Assembly: GCA_963920765.1 (NCBI GenBank) | Contig: OY987249.1 | Span: forward strand, 6,554,188-6,618,187 | Direction: 5' to 3' | DNA from: Ulota crispa | Lineage: Eukaryota; Streptophyta; Bryopsida; Orthotrichales; Orthotrichaceae | Length of the DNA stretch: 64,000 nucleotides | In this document: one piece after another, positions 23,541 to 34,735 of the stretch | Layout of the letters: each line of letters opens with the position of its first letter | Numbering within the stretch: the first letter of the stretch is position 1 | Made by a program: the position numbers and the translations under genes | Notes under the pieces: model-generated | What the model was told of the DNA's origin: nothing | The model's input: only the letters and a program-made list of their open reading frames with translations | Databases searched by the model: none

Positions 23541-24056
23541 TCCCAAAGTAATTGATTGAGCTGTGGGCCCATTCACCCAAGAAAAGGGCAATGAGGGGGT
23601 CAGTTCACCCAAGCTAGAGTTTAGGGTCAGCAAGTTTGACGTTGTTATGTAATTGTTCTATTTGCTAGCCATTAAGTAAGAGTGCTCACTTAACTCTCAA
23701 ATCTACATTTCTCACTCATTTCAGTATTATGTAAGATTGCTACGGTGCCCTCTAACAAAATATTCAACATCAGCTCTTCAAATAAGTAGTATTTTTTGTA
23801 CTTTTCTAGTGGTATAATTTCTATACCTAATTGATCAATTCAAATGAATTGGTTCACCCTTATTATAGATATTTTGTGAGATATTCTAATTTCATAAAAA
23901 AGGTTAACCAAAAATGCATTGCAATAAAATAAATAAAAGTGGTACAATTTGCAGCCAATGACCTATTTATATATCACTTTTATTTTCATTGTTGGATGCT
24001 ACAATTGTGTTGCATTTGCAAACTCTTCTTTGCATGTTAACCTACAAGGAAAGATT
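23541..24056. other. AT-rich spacer
   Basis: Nothing recognisable on either strand. Confidence 0.4.
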
Positions 24057-24710
24057 TTAACTCCTAAATGTCCAAGGCACCCAATTTAGGTGTTTACAAA
24101 ACTTTGAAGATGAATAAAACCTTATCAAATCATTATTTTTAGTTTTTTTTCAACACAAGTTTATTTTGAATTCTATGTTCAACATCAAAAATCTTATTCT
24201 GAAAATGAATGTTAATGATTTTTTACTCAAGATTTTGTAAAAGGGTGTCCATTGCAATTTTGAGTTTTCTAGTGTTGGAAAAACTTGAAAATGAGCCTCA
24301 AATACACTAGAGCTTGTAGTAAAATCCATGTTAGAAATTCATTTAACAAACATGTAAGAGTAGATTTTGAAAGCCGTAAATTGATTAAAGGTAATCATGT
24401 AATGACCATAAGCCTCTTGTCTTTTTGGTGACCAACTTTTTCAATTTGACATGTAATATGAGGATTGAAAGACTTCAAGTCAATTTGGAAGTTTTTACAC
24501 ACTCATATTCAAATATTATAATCTTTCAAACTATAAATGATATTATTGTGTTTTATTTTTTCATGTAATCTTTAACATGTTTAGTTTAAATTTGTATTGT
24601 TACAACATATTTATTTTTAACTTGATGAAATTTATGAAAAGATTGGTTGATTATTCAATATCATGGATATTTACATAAGCTCATAAAGGCCTTGAGCATT
24701 TAGGGGTTAA
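24057..24710 (+). mobile_element. TTAA-flanked element (family A, 654 bp)
   Basis: Ends TTAACTCCTAAATGTCCAAG and GAGCATTTAGGGGTTAA. With 56601-57252 it forms a sub-family that shares the terminal and the central variants. Confidence 0.7.
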
Positions 24711-24869
24711 GGATTTAGTTCTCATTATCACCTGTAAATATATAGTGCTCTTTGGTATATGGCCGTAGTGAGCCCATTTAGCTAAGAGTGCTCTTAAAAT
24801 TCTGAAATCTCCCATTGTTCCTCATTTTTGTATCACGTAACATCAACCTAAAGTCTAAGGTTTCACGTA

Positions 24870-24980
24870 GAGGGCAATGCTCAAGGAGGGGATTGCGAAA
24901 ATAAAAAGTCAACAAGGAAGGCAAAGCCTAACAAGGAGGCTTTTTATTTTTGCAATCCCAACGACGAGGGGCATTGCCCA
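24870..24980. repeat. Long hairpin
   Basis: GGGCAATGC ... GGGATTGCGAAAATAAAAAG at the left is inverted as CTTTTTATTTTTGCAATCCC ... GCATTGCCC at the right, with a loop of about 25 bases. It is possibly a small foldback element. Confidence 0.5.
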
Positions 24981-24989
24981 ATGTAAACC

Positions 24990-25645
24990 CCCGCAAAGAT
25001 GTTTGGATGAATGTATGAATTTTTGGATGACAAATGCGTAATCCACAATGAAAAATTTGTAATCCACAGTTACACAATTTTCCCCGCAAAATGACCAATG
25101 ACCAATTCTAGAGCAGAACCCACCTTGCATTTGAAGGCAAAACATCGTTGCAGTGGTTTATGACACTAAGCACTATTCTTTTCATGTGCCAAGTAGACAT
25201 CCATGTAGGATCGGCAAACATTAAAGAACGTATGTCTCAATACGCACTAGACTTTAATTCTAAGAACCCCCAAACAACTAGTTCTTAAATACAAGTCCGA
25301 ACAGACCTTTATGCAAATATGCTAAGGAAGAGTACATCACTTCCTTGGTCAACTTGACATTGTAGATGAAGAAACAAACATCATATTTGTTAATTTGGGT
25401 CAAAATGGTCATTTTGAGACTTTTGGTATTTTGGGAAAAAATTGAGGTGATCACCCCAAACCAAGCTCCTTTGGTACACATGTCCTCACTTGAGAGGAGG
25501 AATTTGTGAGGGAAAAATTCTTAGTAGCTCAGATACTTTAGAATCTGGTTTGAGGTGACTAATTTGGGTTGAAGCGGAGTACAAAATGGTTTTTAACAAT
25601 TCTTTAGGGCTTGCACTTGCAAGTTGATGCAGTAGCTAGGGTTTA
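24990..25645. other. 3' flank of the epoxide hydrolase and spacer
   Basis: No gene is seen. The part nearest 25645 is probably the hydrolase 3' untranslated region, transcribed leftward. Confidence 0.4.
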
Positions 25646-28600
25646 TCAACGGGAGGAGACGGGAGTGAGCTCCTTCATGAAAGCGATCAGGACTTCGTTG
25701 ACCTTGGCTGCTTGCTCTTGTTGTATGAAATGACCACCCTCGAGAAACACAACATCTTTCAGATTCGGAACGAACTTTTTGAAGCCTTTCTTAAGATAGT
25801 CTCGCATGCCAGGAAACTTGAGCACAAGGTCTTGGTCTCCTGCAATGTAGAGCGCTTTTGTGCTCAACTCTGCTCCTGTCCATGGAGCTTTGAGTGCGTG
25901 AGTCTTGTCCATGCACCGGTAGTAGTTCAGGCCACCCGTCCACCCCGACTTCTCCAACTGCTCTGTATAGTACTGAATGTCAAAATCGGTGATCCACGGA
26001 GGTTGCTTCTCCGGTGTGGGAAGCGATTGCATCAATTCCTTGTCTTTCGGAGCGATAAATATCTCTCGTGCACCTGCATAAAGCAGCTTTGCAATGGAGA
26101 GTTTGGTTCCTGTTTGTTCAAAGTCTCTTTCTGCACGCCCAGGCTCCTGAAATCTGCAAACAATCCATCCATTGAAGCAAATAATATTAGTACCAATACC
26201 AAAAAAAAAGAGATTAACAAAACTAAGATACTTTAACTGGTTCTCCAGCCAGAGAGGGGTAATTGAGGAAATCCTAAATCTGCTTGCTGCAGCAAAGGTG
26301 AACAATTGCATGAGAAGTAACATGTTTACAACGCAAGTATCTTCCACAGAAAGAAGTGAGATTCATGTAGGTTCTACCAAACTCAAAGATGTTGCAATTT
26401 GCACACACGAAAGAATAATGATTCAAACCTTGGTAGTTCAAACTACTACAATTCAGAACTTATTCATATCCAAACAACACATTTTCTAGCACACTAGAAT
26501 ATTCTCCAAAATGGGGATAAAACTCAGGAAAAAGTCCATTCTTATAAGGAAAACCGCTCAAAAACAACAACAAAAACTCCAAGAATGAGGTTCCTACCAC
26601 AGTGCAATGCCAAATTTGTGTCCTTTGATGATTTCAAAGAGAACGCAAAAAAACGTTTGTATCATTGGAGGAGTTGCTTGAACTCATTTTCAATGTACAA
26701 TGTTGCATAATCCTTCCTAGTGAAATTTTTGACTTTCAAACGTAAGAAAATGGCAAATCCAGATAAACACATATGGAGAGTGTTCATATTGTGTATATAA
26801 ACTTTTTATGCGAACACAAAGTAACTCCAAATTTTCATAAGTGAATTGGAAAATTTTAAGATTTAGAGATGACATGCAATTAGTAACCAAATCTCTGAAA
26901 AATAAAGAATAAAAAACAATTAATTATCTTTGGTAAAATGGGAGCAAACAAAGAGAGGAACTTTGAAGATTCAAAAAGCAGCCATACGCCCGTCCTTCAA
27001 AGCGTTAACTTCAAAGGACTTGCTCAAAAAAAACATTTCACATAGTGTACACAACTGAACTTTAGAAATTCTTCATTCTAGGGCGGTTTGTACTAAGCCC
27101 CCCTTGGCACGTCTCATCTTTCAACGCAGGGTCTCAACTTAAACAGAAGTACTAAGAAGACTCGTGAATATTATATTCAAAGGAATAGATGAAGACTTAG
27201 TGTGAAAGTTGGATTAAGCCAACCTTGAGTTGAGTGGGACTGCTTTATTGCCAAAATGCAGTGAACTTGGACTTGGGACATAGGGCCAACTCAACCAATC
27301 ATACCACTATATTCACAAGGCTCTCTATAATATCACATTTTACATAGAAAGTGAAAAAGATAGTCGTTGAAGTCGAGGTGATATTAGAGAGGGTGCACAA
27401 AGTGATATCAAAGAGGTCGTAATTTTATTACTTCTCATTATTTTGCATTTCATTGCTTTTCAAAATTTTGTGATTTTCATAAACTTTGGATTTTCATGAT
27501 TTCACTTTTCTATTGCTATTACAATGATTTAAAACATTTGTTACATTGAAATATTTAAGGATTTCACAACAATTCTAACAAATCTCACAATTCTAATGGT
27601 GAATGCATAGCGTAGCAAGCAACAACCGCTAGTTGGATACCAAGATTTCAGTAGGATGCAGTGTGAACTGCTCCCTCAAGGCCCAAGGGGACCAAAATTG
27701 TCCCTCCTTGTTTGTAATTCGGGATGCCTAAATTTTCTTCATGATTAATTACAATGATTATTATTTTTAAAATTTCTTATTGAATTCATGTTTTAGTATC
27801 AAAAGTTTGATTTTGAAAATGACTAATTACAATTTTTCTATTTAAGATTTTGTGCAAGGGTGTCCATTGCAAATCTTCACTTTCTAGTGTTGAGAGCTCT
27901 TGGAAATGAGCCTAAAGTACACTAGAACTTGGAGAAACAATCACATTAGGAACTTCATTTAAAAAGTTGTAGAATAGATTTTAAGAAGCTGTAAATTGAC
28001 TAGGGTTACACATGCTATACTTTACATACTCATATTTTTTTGGTATCCTCAATTTTTAAACTTGAGATGTGAAAAAAAGATTGAAAGACTTCAAATCACT
28101 TTCACAATTTTAACACCCTCTTGACCAAATGTTATAATCTTTCAATCCATAAGTGATATTGTTGTGTTTTCTTTTCATGTGTGATCTGTAACATATAGTA
28201 TCTAGTTTGAATTTGTATATTTACAATTTAAAAAAACTTTGATGCAACCTATCAATGTGTTGACATTTTGTTCATCCAAGAACAAATTTTGAGATACTTG
28301 GGAAAGTGCATGGGCCTTGAGGGGTTAAGGTAGGCACACCCATAAGCATGGAAATAAGGGTTTTGGAGTAGGTAAAACAATTGACTAACTTTGAAAAAAA
28401 TACTGTAAGTTAGGAAATGGAAACCAAAAATATTGGCATCAATTTCAAGGTTCCAACTGCAAGCATTTGTTCACAAAGATTTCTCAAAGTCCAAAATCAC
28501 TAAAATTATAAGAACCATGTGTAAGAGATGCTAAAAATAAGGCTTGTTAGTTCTTACATAGTGAGATGAGTTCTCAAAACCTCATACTAGTCACCCACAA

Positions 28601-29278
28601 CCATCACTTCATCACCCATAACCATCACTTAGTCACCTTTTTATTAATTAGCACTGCCACTGTCACGTGACGCCCCTGGGGACGCAACGCTTATGGATGC
28701 TGCTACGTTAACCCCTGAACAAGCATTGAACTCCACAACATGCAACCAAGAAAGAATCAAGAAGACAGAGTAGCAATGATAGAACACCAGACCACAAACC
28801 TGCACTGATAGAAGCCTTCTCCAAGAACCTCTCCCAGCCTTCTAAACTGGCTGGCGCCAGGCATTCGGGGCTGAAACGGGATAGACAAGCAGACGACGGC
28901 CTCCACGCGATCGGGCCGGAACAAGCAGAGGTCCCACGCCACAAAGGCGCCCCAATCATGCGCTACAACGAAGGCCCGCTTCTCCCCGAGCGCATCCAGA
29001 AGCCCGACGACATCACCAACCAAATGCAGCGTCGTGTAGCTCCCAACATCGTCCGGCGCATCCGTCTGCCCGTATCCTCGCAAATCGGGAGCCACAACGT
29101 GAAACCCCGCCTCTGCCAAGGCAGGGATCTGGTAGCGCCATGTGTACCAGGACTCAGGAAAGCCGTGCAGCAGCAGCACCGTCGGACCTGTGCCTTGCTC
29201 CACCACGTGCATGCTTATGCCGTTCGTCTCCACCGTCCGGTGCGTCACCTTCTCCATCCACTTCGGCACCTCCGCCAT
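25646..29278 (-). CDS. Soluble epoxide hydrolase (alpha/beta-hydrolase)
   Basis: Hydrolyses epoxides, in plants typically fatty-acid epoxides of cutin and signalling pathways, to diols through an alkyl-enzyme ester. Two exons, 28800-29278 and 25646-26153, join in phase 2 (CAG|GT and CAG| borders) to give 328 residues, close to the usual ~320 for cytosolic plant enzymes. Visible: the oxyanion motif HGFPESW (38-44), DLRGYGQTD (65-73), the nucleophile Asp108 in AHDWGA, Tyr157 in FYQCRFQEPG and Tyr237 in GGLNYYR (the two tyrosines that activate the epoxide), Asp266 and Asp268 in GDQDLV (one being the charge-relay acid) and His301 in GGHF. All catalytic positions are present. No signal or targeting peptide is seen. 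The intron is 2,646 bp, unusually long for this window, and filled with mobile elements. Confidence 0.9.
27080..27292. mobile_element. GGGCGGTT-family element (in epoxide hydrolase intron)
   Basis: AGGGCGGTTTGTACTAAG at the left and GGGACATAGGGCC at the right resemble the ends of the outer element at 12777-13497. Boundaries are approximate. Confidence 0.4.
27667..28328 (+). mobile_element. TTAA-type element (family A) in epoxide hydrolase intron
   Basis: The left end is decayed (CTGCTCCCTCAAGGCCC); the right end CCTTGAGGGGTTAA is intact. The central block and hairpin agree with the copies at 3005 and 32952. Confidence 0.65.
28329..28707. mobile_element. Inverted-repeat element (family G) in epoxide hydrolase intron
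   Basis: GGTAGGCACACCCATAAGC at the left is inverted as GCTTATGGATGCTGCTACG at the right. TTAA lies outside on both sides (28325-28328, shared with the neighbour, and 28708-28711). It matches 48901-49273 in reverse across the whole length. Confidence 0.7.
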
Positions 29279-29490
29279 TGCCGCAGCTCAATTCTTCGCC
29301 ACAATCTGGACACTCGATTGCCGCAGCTCAATACTTCGCCACAATCTGAACACTCGCTGCCGGGCTCGCTGCTCGCTAAAGAAACGCTCAGAAACAAGCT
29401 GTGAATGAATCCTTGCTCAATTCTTCGCCACAATCTGGACACGCACTCGCTGCTCGCCTAAGAAACGCTCGGAAACAAGCTGTGAAGAAA
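29279..29490 (-). repeat. Tandem duplications in the epoxide hydrolase 5' leader/promoter
   Basis: The block around CTCAATTCTTCGCCACAATC occurs three times (near 29286, 29326 as a variant, and 29418). A larger unit that also includes GAAACGCTC and AAACAAGCTGTGAA is repeated about 80 bases further out. It abuts the start codon at 29278. Confidence 0.75.
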
Positions 29491-29970
29491 TCCTCCGCAC
29501 TTCCGTTTGGCACAATGCGGCCAGAGTGATGATGGAGCACCATGCGTCACGAGTCACGACGTCCACATCAAAAGGCCCAATAAGGGTTAAGCTTACGACG
29601 GTAACTTACTGAAAACTTCGGAAGCCGTGCTGACATGTCCAACTACCACCCCTTGTACAAAACTTGTCAGCAATTTGTCAGCCAGGACTAGAGCGGGATC
29701 GAGAATGGGATGAGAAAGGAGAATGGATGAATGACTACCCGCTACTTTCGTCAGATATTTGGATTGATGGTGTACATCCGAAACTCTTTGTTGTCACACT
29801 CCGTATTATCTTATCCACATGCGTACCTCAAACGTCAGTCCACGTACCCAGCATCGTTGATACAAAACTGGCTTAAAATTGTTTGGCTTTGTTTCCACTT
29901 GCTCTTATGAGCGGTGTTAGGTGAGTATAAGGTGGTTAATTTTAATTGGCATTGTCACTTGAGTTAGTAA
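29491..29970. other. Spacer upstream of the epoxide hydrolase
   Basis: Probable promoter side of the hydrolase. AAGGGTTAA at 29584-29590 looks like one end of a TTAA element, but no partner end was found. Confidence 0.4.
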
Positions 29971-30205
29971 TTAATTCCTAAAGGACTAAGCATGCCGCTG
30001 CAGCCAATACAATATGGGATATTTTTCTTGTATTTGGAATGGATCTACACCTTTACTACATTTGAGATCAACAAAGAAGTTGGAGAGTAGATCAAAGCGG
30101 TTCTAGTTAACTATTAGAGATCCCAAATTAAAAACTTCTTACTGGTAGCAAATACTGATTATACGATAGCGTATATACTATGCCCTATAGTTCTTTAAGG
30201 GTTAA
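29971..30205. mobile_element. TTAA-type element (family F, 235 bp)
   Basis: Full-length relative of the PPK1 intron element. It carries about 16 extra bases near the middle (ACACCTTTACTACATT region). The right TTAA is shared with the next element. Confidence 0.7.
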
Positions 30206-30441
30206 CCCCTGAGCGCCTAATCTTTGAAACCAAAAAAGCTCAACCAAGCAACGTGCTTGCAATCAAAGTGCCCTTATGGATTGTGGTACTGCCACTTCTT
30301 TTGCATGTGGGACCACTCAATTGCATTGCATACCCCACTCCTTGCCACACTTGTATAATTATTTGCCCGTTACAATACAATTGTGTGGCTAGCCAACTTT
30401 TTTCAAAGTTTGAGGCAATTGCTGGGGCATTCGAGGGTCAA
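30202..30441. mobile_element. TTAA-type element (~240 bp)
   Basis: Starts TTAACCCCTGAGCGCC and ends GGGGCATTCGAGGGTCAA, the last TTAA decayed to TCAA. No second copy was found, so the right end is tentative. Confidence 0.45.
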
Positions 30442-30703
30442 AAATTGAACCTAATTGGCATGGTTGATGGTAGTAGATAGCCTTGATTTTAGTATGTAGA
30501 AATTGTAGTAAACTATGGCCGCATAATTAATTCTTTGCTAAAAAACTTAGAGTCCAAAATTTAAAAAAACAATGATTTGATAGTACTAACCATGGTATTA
30601 TGTAAAGTTGGAGGCCATGGCCCTAGATTTTGAGCTCCATAACCAAAAATATTGTGCTTAGTTTTTTTACATCTCATAATTAGAATTATGTGAAACATGG
30701 TAT

Positions 30704-30708
<5 letters not shown>

Positions 30709-30743
<35 letters not shown>
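30709..30743. repeat. (TTA)n microsatellite
   Basis: About 11 uninterrupted TTA/ATT units. Confidence 0.9.
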
Positions 30744-30744
<1 letters not shown>

Positions 30745-30904
30745 TTATTAATATTATCATTACTATGTTTTATAAACTATAGATACATTTGAATTAAGAG
30801 ATTTTTCAAGTTTTTGGGAAAATTTCAAACATATAATTTACCGTAGCTCTTCTTTGTTCAAGGATTACATTTCAACTCTCACACAATCTCATGTGAATTG
30901 ATTG

Positions 30905-31170
30905 ATTATGGGCGGTTCACAAAGTAGGTCCCATGTCCCATCTATGCAAGTTCCACCACTATGAAAAATCCTAGTTTCGTTGAATTATAAAAGGTAAAAG
31001 AATCATTGAAAAAAGCTTGGATTGAGTCAAATGGTCAACCCAACCTTAAGCAAATTTTCACCTTCTGTGTATCAAAATTTCCAAATAGTATTGCTATTTA
31101 GGCAAAATGCAATGAACTTAGATGTTTAAACTTGGACCATAGTGTGAACTACCAAGTCTCAACTTTTGGT
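30905..31170. mobile_element. GGGCGGTT-family element
   Basis: GGGCGGTTCACAAAGTAGG followed by TCCCATGTCCC at the left; ACCATAGTGTGAACTACC at the right. Ends resemble 12777-13497. Boundaries are approximate. Confidence 0.4.
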
Positions 31171-32572
31171 TTTAGACCAAAGAAATTCTAAATTTTTAGT
31201 AAAATGTGGAACATAGAATCAACTGCTTGAGTTACTCTAAATTGCACCAAGAGTACTACAACAATGGATGTTAGTTCCTATTGCTACTTCACATCATTTA
31301 GATGACCTCATCTAATTGTCCCAAATGTATGAGAATAAGTTATTTTTATTGGTTTAATTGTTTTGATACTCCTCTTTTTCTATTTTGTGAAAATTAAGTG
31401 GTTGAAACTATTCAAGAGTGCGTATTACAAAAACCAAAGGAGAACTTGAAACTTATCAAATTTGAAATGGAGGTGTAAATGATTGGCTTTTATTAACACA
31501 AAGTTGTTGTCAACTTGAGTATGGGACACATGGCACAAGACCAAATGTCCACATAATTTCATCATTTGCATGATGAAACATGCATCTTTCATCAATTTCA
31601 AGTTACAGTTTTTTGATGGTGACAACAATATCCAACATATGATTATTCAACACCAAAGGTTAAGTGTCTTTTCATTCTCAATCAGATTTAAGCATTTAGT
31701 AAGGGCTTGCTCTTCTTTTATGTTACTTCATCATCTAAGCTAAACACCTTTCTGTTGTTCCATTGTTAGTTTTTTATTTTATTTCTTTGTGTTTGTATTG
31801 ATTAGTAAATGTTGATTATTCCTTGATTTTTCTACTTGTTGGTTGAGTTTATAGCTTGAAAACCATTAGATAAAGAGTGCATTTAGATTCATTTGTAGGA
31901 AACTTTCTTCATTGTTGAATGATGATAAAATGGCAATCAAAACCAAATTTGAAATTGTTACATTTGCACTCAAAAAGCCTTACCATGAACATGAGAAGAT
32001 AGAACACAATAAGACAAACATAAAAGTTGTCAATTACTAATAAGTGATATGAAGATTTGACACAAAACATAATTACACAATTCAATCACCTTCCAAATTT
32101 ATCTATAACAACGCCATAACAATTACTTCAAAATAATTTTATCATTTAATTTTGAATACCACAACATTGACCTATACACTGGCATGTTAAAGCATTTGCA
32201 CAATTAGTTACCTTTCAAAAATTAGATTTGCTCCAAAAATGGATCACAATTGTTTGGGGTCCCTCATAGAGTTTTCATTGCATGCAATTCTAGCAAGTCA
32301 ACCAATGATAGTTCAAATCACTATTCACATCAAGTTTAGTGAATGTTACTCTATGTCCCACTGGATGATTGTTCAATTACCTATGATAGGGCACTTTTAA
32401 GCAGCAAAGGTGGGGAGCAAGATTTTAAAGGGCTCTTCCAAAGTAAAAATCAATATTTAGAGAGTCATATTTGTCAAATAATTAATTAACAATTTTGCAA
32501 AATTGGGTTTTTTAGAAGATTTTTAAAAATTAAGAAAATTAAAAATATCCTTAATTGCAACTCTACTTGTCC
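31171..32572. other. AT-rich intergenic DNA
   Basis: No gene, RNA gene or repeat is recognised. Confidence 0.45.
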
Positions 32573-32905
32573 CTATTGCACTGCTATTCATTGAGCAAAT
32601 TTTGACTTGTTGCTTGTTACACCCTCAACTTGTTGAATTACTTAAATTCTAGGCGTACAGTGTTAGTGACTCGACAAGTTGCAAAGTTATTTGTTGAGTT
32701 GCAAAGCAACTTGTTGCTGCATACATTGGAGCATCCACATGCTGCAAATGCCCGTTTCTTTGCGCTTGCATAATGATGAATAACTCTGCAACTTGTCGAG
32801 ATTCACTGATACTATACAATGAGAATTTATATAATTTGATGAGTTGAGGATGTAACAAGCAACGAGTCAAAATTTGCTTGATGAATAACAATGCAACAAT
32901 GATAA
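32573..32905. mobile_element. Foldback element (~330 bp)
   Basis: Arms of roughly 130 bp are inverted copies (GAGCAAATTTTGAC near 32594 with GTCAAAATTTGCTTG near 32867; CTCGACAAGTTGCAAAGTTATT near 32672 with AATAACTCTGCAACTTGTCGAG near 32778). The inner part has extra ACTTGTTG repeats. Confidence 0.6.
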
Positions 32906-32951
32906 GTAAAGTTGCTTCAAGGATACTAGAGCTCAAGATATTAAAGGGATA

Positions 32952-33590
32952 TTAACCCCTCAATGCCTAAAAGGCCCAAGTAGGCCCATTTGAATTTTAT
33001 TCAAAAAAGCACTTTTTTTAGTGACTATTATTATTTTTAAATTCTTATCAAAGGTCTAGTTTTAGCATTAAGGAGTCTGATTTTAAAAAGTGAATTAAAG
33101 TGATTTGTCTATTCAAGATTTTGTGCAAGGGTGTCCGTTGCAAATCTTCACTTTCTAGTGTTGAAAGCTCTTAGAAATGAGCGCCAAGTACAATAGAACT
33201 TGGAGAAAAAAACACATTAAAAATTCAATTTAAAAATTTGTAGAATTGCTTTTGAGAAGCAATAAATTGATTGGAGTTATGCGTGTTATACCTTACATAC
33301 TCATAATTTTTTGGTACCCTCAATTTTAGGTTTGAGATGCAGAATGAAGATTGAAAGACTTCAAATCACTTTTGCAATTTTAACACCCTCATGATCAAAC
33401 ATTATAATCTTTCAACCCATACATGATGTTGTTGTGATTTCTTTTCTTATGTGATCTATAACATATCTACTTTGAATTTGTATGGTTGCGCTTTAGAGCG
33501 AATTGATAAGATTGATAAAAATGCCCGCATTTTGTTCACTTTCAAGCAAATTTTGAGATACTCAAAAATACCATGGGCAACAAGGGTTAA
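32952..33590 (+). mobile_element. TTAA-flanked element (family A, 639 bp)
   Basis: Ends TTAACCCCTCAATGCC and GGGCAACAAGGGTTAA. It is the first of three elements joined end to end, each pair sharing one TTAA. Confidence 0.7.
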
Positions 33591-33954
33591 CCCTTAAACA
33601 TTTGCTGGGTGGCCGAGTCCTGCCCATACTGTAGCTTCAATAGTGTTTTGATTGATGGGCACCAATAGTATTGCTTCTAAAAGTTTCAAAAGTCAATAGT
33701 GCATGCTGACCTCATGAAAATTGCAATAAAGGCAGCTTGGGACCTAACACCATGATTTTGAATTTTCTCACAATTTGGGTTACCTAAAAATATGAGCATA
33801 TTTGATAAGATTTTTTTTACCTTCTATGATGGATCATGTGTTTACAATCACTTTGGAAAAAAGAAACAAATGAAAAACAACTTTTTTTTGTTGTACATAA
33901 TGTTTTTTCAAGGCTAGAGGACAATAATCGTCTTCATGAACGTTTAGGGGTTAA
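33587..33954 (-). mobile_element. TTAA-flanked element (family B, 368 bp)
   Basis: Ends TTAACCCTTAAACATTTGC and AACGTTTAGGGGTTAA. It matches 3797-4177 in the opposite orientation through nearly all its length. Confidence 0.7.
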
Positions 33955-34735
33955 CCCCTAAGTGTCTTGCTAAGAAAATTTAGCATACCTCCAACATGAA
34001 ACCTTCAACACATTCCCCAAGTTTTTGGAAAGTTGAACGAGTAATCACATAATCCAAACCTGTCATTCTGTACCCAACTATAAATCAAATGTTTTAAATT
34101 GATTTGATTTCAAATCCAAGTAAATCTGCAAAATCCCCACCATTGAGAATCTCATGTTTTCCAATTTTGGCAACAGTTCAAAATATGGAGTTTGGACTTT
34201 CATGTAATATTTTCTCAAAAAAAAGATTTACCTAATGGTTAATCCCATGAGATTGTTGTGTCTAGCTATACTTGATGGAAAAAAAACTCCACAAATGGAA
34301 AAAACTCCAAAAGATGTGGTCACTTAAAGTAGCTAGATCCCACTAATTCCTTACTTTAGAGCTATAAAAACCTTATCCAAATCAAGAAAAAAAAGTGACA
34401 CATCACCAAACTTCTCCCTTGTACAATACGAGACATGAGAGCACCCATTCCATCCGCTCTCTAAGTTGCTCCTTTTGTTTTCCCAAAGACATTCTTCTCC
34501 TAATTGTTGAAAAAATAAAATATTTTCCATATTCCGTGTAGAATCTAAGAGGCGTTTCAAGGAACAACAAGCTGATCAAAAAAATTCTTGCACTAGCAAC
34601 TCCAATTGAATTAGTAGCTCCATTTGGACTTAAGTGACAGACCAAAATTTGAGCTAAAAATGCCTCTTTTGTATACTTTCAAGCCTCCAAGCACCCCTTT
34701 GACCATGTTGGGCTCTTTGGTCCTTTAGGGGTTAA
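33951..34735. mobile_element. TTAA-flanked element (785 bp)
   Basis: Ends TTAACCCCTAAGTGTC and TTTGGTCCTTTAGGGGTTAA. The right end agrees with family D (11930-12661, 55283-56213). The interior is not clearly shared and has no coding potential. Confidence 0.6.
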
